From Bryobacteraceae bacterium (lineage in GTDB: Bacteria > Acidobacteriota > Terriglobia > Bryobacterales > Bryobacteraceae), in contig CANGVB010000288.1 of the NCBI GenBank assembly GCA_947456995.1, positions 1 to 5,615 on the forward strand: DNA of 5,615 nucleotides, read 5' to 3'. The translations under genes were made by a program, and so were the position numbers. Shown in pieces: positions 1-5,615 of the stretch. The notes beneath the pieces are model-generated. The model saw only the letters and a program-made list of their open reading frames with translations. It was not told the DNA's origin and ran no database searches. Each line of letters begins with the position of its first letter. Position 1 is the stretch's first letter.

Positions 1-1
1 A

Positions 2-22
2 CATAACGAGCGAATCCTCCTT
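2..22 (-). promoter_or_regulatory. ribosome-binding site and probable ATG start of a next gene
   Basis: On the minus strand AAGGAGG (22-16) is a near-perfect Shine-Dalgarno. It is followed after 11 bases by an ATG at 4-2, only one base from the window edge. The spacing is a little long, but the site sits just where a further operon gene would begin, 37 bases after the stop of the 422-residue protein. Only the start codon would be in the window, so nothing can be said about the product. It could also be a chance match. Confidence 0.45.
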
Positions 23-31
23 CGCCGAAGG
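19..31 (-). other. small inverted repeat overlapping the ribosome-binding site
   Basis: The minus strand reads CCTTCGGCGAAGG, a perfect 5-base stem (CCTTC/GAAGG) with a 3-base loop, located 11 bases after the stop of the 422-residue gene. The right arm of the stem contains the first four bases (AAGG) of the AAGGAGG ribosome site. It is too short, and lacks the U-run, to be a convincing intrinsic terminator. It might partly mask the ribosome site or protect a 3' end, but a 5-base stem can arise by chance. Confidence 0.35.
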
Positions 32-41
32 TTATCACGTT

Positions 42-1310
42 TCACAGTCCAAGACCCATGAGCGGCAATTGCCTTCCCCAATACTGAATGGGCGCAGGCT
101 GGGCTGGCACTTCTATAGCAGGAATGAATTCTTCAAAAGAAACCCTGCCGGGCAACTGCTGCCAGGCAAGAGATTGTTGAAGGAGATCTAAACCGGCCTC
201 GCCTTGCAATGCTCCAGCGAATGTCTCACCAGCTCTCAGCCGCGGCCAGAAGTTGTTCTCCAGATGACGTGCTACCAGAGGAATCGTCGCTATATCGCGA
301 GCACCGCAGCCGACCAGAGAATGAGTGCATCGCATTGCCTGTAAGATCGCCGCGTGGCTTTCAGCATCCCTCAAGCAACCGTGTGTTGCGATTGCGCAAT
401 ATGGTGCAAGCAGGGTCGAAAGCAGGAGCGAGTTCCAACTGGCTTCAATCTGAAAATTTAGATTACGGTCTTCAGCAACTGCTTCACGGCCAATTGCTGT
501 TGTTGCAGATTGGATAGCTCGCTTGGTTTGCCCGGCGTGCCGGGCAAGAACTGGATCCGCCCATACGGCTTGACGATCGAGGTAGATGTCCGCAATGCAA
601 GGCACCTCAAGCACTTCGAGTGGTGCTACAGGACGCCGAACCGCGCCGCCTCCTCTAAGCCGCGCAACCCAACGAGAATGGGCAACTTCAAAATCGGCAA
701 GTGGTTGGGGATAGCTGGGCGCTGCGTCAAACCACAGCCCCTCCAGCCATTCGTGTGGAGTATTCGTAGTCCAGGGCAAGCGCAACCGGTAGCGAGGCTG
801 CTCGATCCATCTGTGGATGCAGAAAGCAGGATCGTGGGAGCGCAAAAACCGGAAGGCCGTCAGAGCCGCGTTCCAGTTCAATTCCCGTTCCACAGAACTG
901 GTATGAAACCGAAGCAGACTCTGAAAGAGCCGGTCGATTGAGGTGCCAATTTCGCAGGATTCGACACGCAGCGAAGCTGCTGCTTCCTGCCCTCTGAGAA
1001 TAGCTGCATACATTGCAGCGTGATCCTTACCCTCGCAGGCGTGAACGTATTCCAGGCGGGCAGCTGCCGCAAGCCATGGGTCATCGTAGGTCTCGGCAAT
1101 CCGGACGAGGTTGGAGGCCCGATCGAGAGAGCTCGCTCTCGTCAATTCCAGCAGGTCGCCGCTGGACTTGAGATATTGCTCAACAGTTGTAGCCTCATCT
1201 GCGAGCGAGATCTCGTGATCGAGGGCTAGAAGTTGATGACGATTCCACTCCGGCTGCGCAAGGCAAGCCGCACGCAGCCGAAACAGATAGTGGTTGTCGT
1301 CTAAGACCAC
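42..1310 (-). CDS. unrecognised 422-residue protein
   Basis: I do not recognise this family. The gene starts with GTG (the frame is closed two codons upstream by the TAG of the reductase gene) and ends with TGA. A weak AGGGA precedes the GTG with only three bases of spacing. The codons look like a real gene, and the position six bases after the reductase places it in the same operon. There is no signal peptide and no convincing membrane segment, so it is probably cytoplasmic. Residues 1-160 look mostly helical (for example AAAARLEYVHACEG and AAILRGQEAAASLR). Residues 165-255 are rich in Pro, Trp and Arg. Residues 285-385 again look helical (SLLLSTLLAPYCAIATHGC, then HAAILQAMR). It has 13 tryptophans and 9 cysteines scattered without a CxxC pattern. 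No catalytic motif stands out. A repeat-type helical scaffold is possible but unproven. That it is a gene is fairly certain; its function is unknown. Confidence 0.8.
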   Translation of the reverse strand: MVLDDNHYLFRLRAACLAQPEWNRHQLLALDHEISLADEATTVEQYLKSSGDLLELTRASSLDRASNLVRIAETYDDPWLAAAARLEYVHACEGKDHAAMYAAILRGQEAAASLRVESCEIGTSIDRLFQSLLRFHTSSVERELNWNAALTAFRFLRSHDPAFCIHRWIEQPRYRLRLPWTTNTPHEWLEGLWFDAAPSYPQPLADFEVAHSRWVARLRGGGAVRRPVAPLEVLEVPCIADIYLDRQAVWADPVLARHAGQTKRAIQSATTAIGREAVAEDRNLNFQIEASWNSLLLSTLLAPYCAIATHGCLRDAESHAAILQAMRCTHSLVGCGARDIATIPLVARHLENNFWPRLRAGETFAGALQGEAGLDLLQQSLAWQQLPGRVSFEEFIPAIEVPAQPAPIQYWGRQLPLMGLGL

Positions 1311-1316
1311 AGATCC

Positions 1317-2360
1317 CTAGCTGGTGGGGAAGTCGCGCGGAATCAGTTCAGCCGCCTTAAGCTCTGCCCATACAGGCGCGGGCACTTCCGCTTCGCGAAC
1401 CAGTCGCATGGTCTCAACCAGGCGGCTTGGGGTCATCGTCGAAGTAACGATTTGAGTCATGGTCTTGGGGAAGTGAACAACCAGAAGACCAGCCACCGCG
1501 GCAGCCAGATGCAGCAGCGGAGTTGAGCCGCAGATCTTGTAGTAACGCGACATGAGCGCCCGTTCTTCAGCATTCGCTACTTCATAGTTGTAGAGGAAGG
1601 GCGGTGCAGTGAGCGGGTCTTCGGTAAGCGTAAAGGCCTGCCCGTAATTGATTCCCATGAGCGTAACTTCGAAGGGCTGCGTGTTGCTGGCATCGATGAT
1701 CTTCATGAGTTGCCCGAGGATCGATGGGCAGAAAGTGAGCCCCGCGTAATCGAGCGAGCCGGGCTCATTGGCCAGGAAGCGATGGACGAATTCCGGGTCC
1801 TTGACCCCGAGACCAATGCGCTCGACAAAGCCCGCAGCCTTGGCGGCCTTGAGATAAGCCACGGCCGGGCTCACGTCGGTCTCCCAGTTCAGGCCCACCT
1901 GTTTTTCCATGTCAGGAGAATCGTGCAGGGCAACGCCATAAAGCTTGTCGCCACCGTATTCGATGCGCTCGCGGCAGATTTGTTGCTCAACACCCTTGGC
2001 CGAGCAATCCCACTTGTCGGTCAAGCCATGATAGCGGCGAGGGATCCCCTGCAGCAGGGCTTCCGGCTGATGCTCAACGGCACTATCCATCGCGAGCCCG
2101 AGATATCGAAGGCATTTGGTTTGGAAGCGGATCTCGTTAGGGTCAATCTTGAGGGCTTCGAGCGCCTGCCCGAGTTGCAGCGTGGCACGGTAGAGAACGG
2201 CTGAGTCAAAGGTACGGATGCCGGATTCCCAGGCGATCTTCACCAGCGGGATCACGTGCTTCTCAACATCAACCAGGCCGCCACCGGGCGCAGGCCCAAA
2301 ACCAAAGCGGTGGCAACCAAAAGCAAACTTGTCGGCGGAGATTTCTCTTTTTTGCGGCAT
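1317..2360 (-). CDS. aldo/keto reductase, D-threo-aldose 1-dehydrogenase-like
   Basis: This 347-residue protein has the usual length and layout of an NAD(P)-dependent aldo/keto reductase barrel. The catalytic tetrad is complete: D52 and Y57 in TFDSAVLYR, K82 in FQTKC, and H146 in VALHDSPD. Other family landmarks are GFGPAPGGGL (20-29), AWESGIRTFD (43-52), LGQAL (63-67), YLKAAKAAGFVERIGLGVKD (169-188) and FLYNYEVANAEE (255-266). The HD-x-PD strand, the YNY segment and the C-terminal PAPVWAELKAAELIP match the subgroup of D-threo-aldose (L-fucose) dehydrogenases and pyridoxal 4-dehydrogenases, so oxidation of an aldose to a lactone is the best guess. The substrate cannot be fixed from sequence. 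It has no signal peptide, so it is cytoplasmic. The cofactor-binding loop near 302-318 departs from the family's usual pattern. The start ATG lies 19 bases after the DUF1552 stop with no recognisable Shine-Dalgarno; no better start is visible. The stop is TAG. Confidence 0.9.
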   Translation of the reverse strand: MPQKREISADKFAFGCHRFGFGPAPGGGLVDVEKHVIPLVKIAWESGIRTFDSAVLYRATLQLGQALEALKIDPNEIRFQTKCLRYLGLAMDSAVEHQPEALLQGIPRRYHGLTDKWDCSAKGVEQQICRERIEYGGDKLYGVALHDSPDMEKQVGLNWETDVSPAVAYLKAAKAAGFVERIGLGVKDPEFVHRFLANEPGSLDYAGLTFCPSILGQLMKIIDASNTQPFEVTLMGINYGQAFTLTEDPLTAPPFLYNYEVANAEERALMSRYYKICGSTPLLHLAAAVAGLLVVHFPKTMTQIVTSTMTPSRLVETMRLVREAEVPAPVWAELKAAELIPRDFPTS

Positions 2361-2379
2361 GAATCAGTAAGGATATCAA

Positions 2380-3660
2380 TCAGACTTCGTCGAGGGGTTG
2401 AGTGGCATCGCCGAATTGCTTCATCCGTACATCCATTTTGTCCATCAACGACAGATAGAGGCGGCACATCTGACGGTCGGGCTTCTCGCGATAGTCCAGC
2501 ACACGGCCACCGCGAATTCGCCCTCCACCGCCACCCAACACGATTACCGGCAACTGGCGTGCTTCATGGTTTCCCGTGAGCATGCTCGAACAATAGAGCA
2601 GCATCGTGTTGTCGAGAAGCGTTCTTGGGCCTTCCTGAATTGAATCGAGCCTCTTCGCAAGATAGGCCAGTTGCTCGAGGAAGAACTGATTCACTTTGAG
2701 CCAGTCTGCGGTGTCGGAGTGGGAAAGCAGATGGTGGATCATGTAGTCCACCCCAAGGTTAGGAAAGCGCAGTGAGCTGTGATCGTTGTTCAACTTCAGC
2801 GTTGAGATGCGAGTTGTATCGGTTTGGAAACCCAGCACAACAATGTCCGCCATCAGACGCATGTGTTCGGCAATGTCCTGCGGGATGCCGTCCGCAGGGC
2901 GAGCCATGTTTGGCTTGTCCAGCGTCGGGCGCCAGCCTTGCAACTGCCCGCGCTTCCCTGCATTGGCAATGCGCTGCTCGACGTCACGAACGGAATCGAG
3001 GTATTCGTCGAGCTTGCGCTGATCCCCTGTGCTGATGTCACGGCGCAGACGACCCGCGTCGGTGAGCACAGCATCGAGGACACTTTGATCGGCCTTGCTG
3101 GCTTCATCTTTAAATAGCCGGTCGAAGGCGAGTGCGGGGTATAGCTCCAGAGGCGTTGGAGTTGTGGGGGAGCTCCAGGAGATATGGGAGCTATAGAGCA
3201 TCGAGTAATTCTTGTGCACCGATGGGTTCGATTTCTCGCAGCCAAGAACAAGGCTGGGCACTTTGGTGGATGCTCCGTAGCGCTGGGCCAACAACTGATC
3301 GATACTGGTGCCCGAGCGGATCTCACCACCCGACGCAAGCGGAGCACCAGACAACAGATTGCCCGTCTGCGAGCTGTGGATATTGCCCTTGAGTGCTTCA
3401 GCATTATAGAGCCCGCGCACGAAGAGCATCTTCTCTTCAAGCCCCTTGAGCGGCGCAAGCACTTGGCCCAACTCCATTTGCTTGCCTTCGCCCTTGGCCC
3501 ACCACTCTTTGCTGTGGAAGCCATTCCCGGAGAACAGGACGCCAAACCTTACCGGGGCCTTCTCACTCTCCGAGGCCCGCATCGATTCCAGCCACGGCAA
3601 GGCCATCGACACACCAAGGCCGCGCAGCATACGACGTCTTGAAATTGGATGCTTCATCAT
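2380..3660 (-). CDS. DUF1552 (HXXSHH family) protein with Tat signal
   Basis: This 426-residue protein is full length for its family. The N-terminus ISRRRMLRGLGVSMALPWLESM (residues 6-27) is a twin-arginine signal: S7-R8-R9-R10-M11-L12 followed by a short hydrophobic stretch, so the protein should be exported folded by Tat. No clear AxA cleavage site is visible. The body fits DUF1552: VRFGVLFSGNGFHSKEWW (37-54), LAPLKGLEEKMLFVRGLYN (68-86), a helical middle with LDEYLDSVRDVEQRI (217-231), the histidine motif HHLLSHS (309-315), and a C-terminal GNHEARQLPVIVLGGGGGRIRGG (363-385) ending LYLSLMDKMDVRMKQFGDAT. The family motif is HxxSHH; here its last position is serine (S315). No enzymatic activity is established for the family as far as I know. 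It is commonly encoded next to DUF1592 proteins, as here, which suggests that the two act together outside the cytoplasm. The stop is TGA. Confidence 0.95.
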   Translation of the reverse strand: MMKHPISRRRMLRGLGVSMALPWLESMRASESEKAPVRFGVLFSGNGFHSKEWWAKGEGKQMELGQVLAPLKGLEEKMLFVRGLYNAEALKGNIHSSQTGNLLSGAPLASGGEIRSGTSIDQLLAQRYGASTKVPSLVLGCEKSNPSVHKNYSMLYSSHISWSSPTTPTPLELYPALAFDRLFKDEASKADQSVLDAVLTDAGRLRRDISTGDQRKLDEYLDSVRDVEQRIANAGKRGQLQGWRPTLDKPNMARPADGIPQDIAEHMRLMADIVVLGFQTDTTRISTLKLNNDHSSLRFPNLGVDYMIHHLLSHSDTADWLKVNQFFLEQLAYLAKRLDSIQEGPRTLLDNTMLLYCSSMLTGNHEARQLPVIVLGGGGGRIRGGRVLDYREKPDRQMCRLYLSLMDKMDVRMKQFGDATQPLDEV

Positions 3661-3665
3661 GTTAC

Positions 3666-5615
3666 TTATTCCTCTGGCGCAGCTTCGCGCCCGCGAATCT
3701 CTCTAAACTGACGGCTCTTCACAATCATCTCAACTACAGAAGCGACCGGGTAGTCCCCAGCAAGGGTGTCGAGCAGCGGTTCATCCGATAGCTGAACGGC
3801 ACGCCCCAGAGCAAAGCCCAGCAGCTTGCGACTGAACTGTCGAGCGAAGGCATTGCGGCCCTTAGTTAACAGGTACTGACGTAGCCCCTCAAGCCCTTCA
3901 AGCTCAGAACCATCCAGCACTTTCGTTTTAGTGTGGATCGCCCGGCCACCTAAATCTTTGTCCCGATGCCGGCCAATCGCGTCGAAGGCTTCAAGGGCAT
4001 AGCCGTAAGGATCGATGCGCTTGTGACAAGAAGAACAGCGCGCATCGGATGTATGTTTCTCAGTCAGCTCGCGCATCGTAAGAACCAGGTTGGCCTCGTC
4101 CTCCGGTAACTGCGGAACATCCTTCGGTGGCCGGGGGAGCTTGTCGCCCAGCAGGACTTCAGCAACCCAGTTGCCACGCAGAATTGGGCTGGTGCGAGAG
4201 GCACCAGATTGCTTTGCGAGCGTAGTAGACATTCCGAGCACCCCGCCACGAGAGCGCGCCTTCATGCCATCCACCCTGCGCCACTCTGGCCCTTGTACGG
4301 TTTCGATGCCATAGTGCTTTGCCAGTGCCTCATTGAGGAAAGTATGGTCCGCATCGAGCAGACTGAGAACAGTACGGTTGGACTTGAAGAAGTCTGTGAA
4401 GAATTGGATCGATTCTTCATACATGTCCGCTCGCAAGGCTTTGAAGCTGGGGAAGTGACGTTCGCTCTTTTCGTCGAGGGTATCGAAATCCCGGATATGG
4501 AGCCATGACGCACCGAACTCTGTGGCCATACGTCGCACACGTGGGTCTTTCAACATGCGGCGAGCTTGAGCCGCCAAGCCTTCAGTGCTACGCAGCTTGC
4601 CAGCAGCAGCGGCTGCGCGCAGTTCCGCATCAGGCTGCGAGGACCACAGAAAGTAACTGAGCCGGCTAGCAAGCTCCCAATCGGTTACCGGCGCTGGCAG
4701 CTTGGCCGGAGCAGCCTTCTCGGTTCGATATAGATAGGCCGGTGAAACCAGGACGCGGGCCAGAAGCAGCCGCAGGGCTTCCTCATGAGGCAAGTCCTGT
4801 TGACGCAGGCGGGCGTACAGAGACCGCAGATCGTCCTTTTCCGCCCCGGTAATCGGACGGCGATAGGCGCGATTGGCGAAGTCCACAACCGCATCGAGAT
4901 GCCTGGGTTCAGCGGCAACCATTTCAGCCCGGAAGGCAGCAGCGCGATCGTTGATCGGCTTGCGAAGAGGCTCAAACTTGGAAGGGTCTGCGTCCTGCGT
5001 CGCGTACTGCCATAGCTGCTCGAAAACATCCACCTGCATCAACGGCGCTCGGCTAACGAAGTAAAGCTCTGCCCAGAGGCGATCTAGCTTTGCCTTCTCA
5101 GCATCACTCAACAAAAGTCTGGTGAGGTGATCGTCTTCGCGGTGATACAGGGTAAGCGTCACAACCTCATCGACCGGAACAATCTTGGTGTAGCAAAGAG
5201 ACGCTGGGAAGATCTGGCGGAACTCCTCGAAGGTGGCCTCAAAGCGGCGACGCGCGGCACTGCCGTCGTTTACGACAACCGGCATCGAATAGGCGACCTT
5301 CTGGTTGTTTGAAGTCCAGGTGCCGTCAGCCGTGCGCACGGAGGTACCGCTCAGCCGCAAGCCGGAGGCCGCAGCGGGTGGGGCATCAAGAACCTGAAGC
5401 TGCACGCTACCTTCAGCGCCAGCAACAGGATCGAGCAGGCCCGAAACGCTGAACTCAGCGTCTGCGACAAGATCGGCGGGAAGCTGAAACTCAATCACAG
5501 AAGGGGCCTTGGTGCGCAAGTTCTCGCCGTCAAAGCGCGCAGGGTCCAGCCCCCATGGCGAAGTTTCCGAGCCACCTGTAACGCCTGCAAATAGCGGCCC
5601 GGCAAGAGATGTGAG
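3666..5615 (-). CDS. DUF1592/DUF1588/DUF1585 protein (planctomycete cytochrome c-like), 5' end outside window
   Basis: The frame is open from the right edge to a TAA, giving 649 visible residues. Counted from the edge, I see a conserved linker (about 33-235, with the motifs LPADLVADAEFSVSGLLDP, CYTKIVPVDEVVTLTL and LWQYATQDADP), DUF1595 (about 240-300, AYRRPIT), DUF1592 (about 310-437, ELASRLSYFLWSSQPD), DUF1588 (about 443-552) and DUF1585 (about 566-640, FSRKLLGFALGRAVQLSDEPLL). DUF1588 carries C527-S-S-C530-H531 followed by RIDPYGYALEAFD, a possible heme-c site. Full-length relatives begin with a signal peptide, a PSD1-type cytochrome domain and DUF1587, which should lie to the right of the window. 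A TTG at 5519 could be read as a start, but homology-like sequence continues through it (GLDPARFDGEN) and no ribosome site precedes it, so I treat the gene as truncated by the window. The family is thought to be exported; its biochemical activity is unknown. It heads the visible operon, five bases before the DUF1552 gene. Confidence 0.95.
   Translation of the reverse strand, partial: LTSLAGPLFAGVTGGSETSPWGLDPARFDGENLRTKAPSVIEFQLPADLVADAEFSVSGLLDPVAGAEGSVQLQVLDAPPAAASGLRLSGTSVRTADGTWTSNNQKVAYSMPVVVNDGSAARRRFEATFEEFRQIFPASLCYTKIVPVDEVVTLTLYHREDDHLTRLLLSDAEKAKLDRLWAELYFVSRAPLMQVDVFEQLWQYATQDADPSKFEPLRKPINDRAAAFRAEMVAAEPRHLDAVVDFANRAYRRPITGAEKDDLRSLYARLRQQDLPHEEALRLLLARVLVSPAYLYRTEKAAPAKLPAPVTDWELASRLSYFLWSSQPDAELRAAAAAGKLRSTEGLAAQARRMLKDPRVRRMATEFGASWLHIRDFDTLDEKSERHFPSFKALRADMYEESIQFFTDFFKSNRTVLSLLDADHTFLNEALAKHYGIETVQGPEWRRVDGMKARSRGGVLGMSTTLAKQSGASRTSPILRGNWVAEVLLGDKLPRPPKDVPQLPEDEANLVLTMRELTEKHTSDARCSSCHKRIDPYGYALEAFDAIGRHRDKDLGGRAIHTKTKVLDGSELEGLEGLRQYLLTKGRNAFARQFSRKLLGFALGRAVQLSDEPLLDTLAGDYPVASVVEMIVKSRQFREIRGREAAPEE
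3669..3675 (-). promoter_or_regulatory. Shine-Dalgarno of the DUF1552 gene, inside the end of the upstream gene
   Basis: The minus strand reads AGAGGAA here, with nine bases between the GGA core and the ATG at 3660. The site is made of the last codons of the DUF1592 gene, immediately before its TAA stop. This layout suggests translational coupling of the two genes. It also supports the ATG at 3660 as the start, although that ATG is directly followed by a second one (ATGATG). Confidence 0.7.

Noticed and set aside
19..31. Intrinsic terminator after the orphan gene.
   Set aside because: The stem is only five bases and no U-run follows; a ribosome site and an ATG follow instead.
510..941. Plus-strand open frame of 143 codons opposite the orphan gene (also 209-517).
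   Set aside because: Since the orphan gene is itself unrecognised, this was weighed more carefully. The minus frame is much longer, continuous and in operon position, and these frames have no family likeness.
1710..2204. Plus-strand open frame of 164 codons opposite the reductase.
   Set aside because: It is the antisense shadow of a gene with a clear family and intact catalytic residues; the peptide resembles nothing I know.
2853..3545. Minus-strand open frame of 230 codons in another frame of the DUF1552 gene.
   Set aside because: Its product is biased to Ser, Arg, Ala and Cys, as expected for an out-of-frame reading of the DUF1552 codons.
3184..3642. Plus-strand open frame of 152 codons opposite the DUF1552 gene.
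   Set aside because: It lies wholly antisense to a well-supported gene and shows no domain or start signal.
5517..5519. TTG as the true start of the DUF1592-family gene.
   Set aside because: The frame stays open to the window edge with family-like sequence, no ribosome site precedes the TTG, and the family has further N-terminal domains.

Overview
All the genes I can support lie on the minus strand. They form one tightly packed block, read from right to left, with gaps of only 5, 19 and 6 bases between genes. In order of transcription: (1) the C-terminal 649 residues of a large DUF1592-family protein of the planctomycete-cytochrome type, cut by the right edge of the window; (2) its usual partner, a Tat-exported DUF1552 protein; (3) an aldo/keto reductase of the D-threo-aldose (L-fucose) dehydrogenase type; (4) a 422-residue protein I do not recognise. 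A strong ribosome-binding site and an ATG at the extreme left suggest a fifth gene that starts at the window edge. I see no RNA gene, mobile element, CRISPR array, long repeat, clear promoter or strong terminator, and no gene-free stretch above about 40 bases.

Organism: paired DUF1592/DUF1552 genes are characteristic of Planctomycetes, Verrucomicrobia and Acidobacteria (especially the Solibacter/Bryobacter group). The conserved text of both proteins fits the acidobacterial or verrucomicrobial versions. The DNA is moderately GC-rich. I cannot choose between these phyla from the sequence alone, though I lean slightly to Acidobacteria.

Layout: 5615-3666 encodes the DUF1592 protein (DUF1595, DUF1592, DUF1588 with a CSSCH motif, then DUF1585). 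3660-2380 encodes the DUF1552 protein, whose Shine-Dalgarno lies in the last codons of the gene before it. 2360-1317 encodes the aldo/keto reductase with an intact Asp-Tyr-Lys-His tetrad. 1310-42 encodes the orphan protein, in the same frame as the reductase and separated from it by a stop codon and two further codons. 41-1 is a short spacer with a small hairpin and the probable start of the next gene.

How the genes may work together (inference): the first two products should act outside the cytoplasm, possibly as an electron-transfer or polymer-handling pair of unknown biochemical function. The reductase should oxidise or reduce a sugar or similar carbonyl compound in the cytoplasm. The arrangement suggests a sugar- or polysaccharide-related operon in which the fourth protein has an unknown role.
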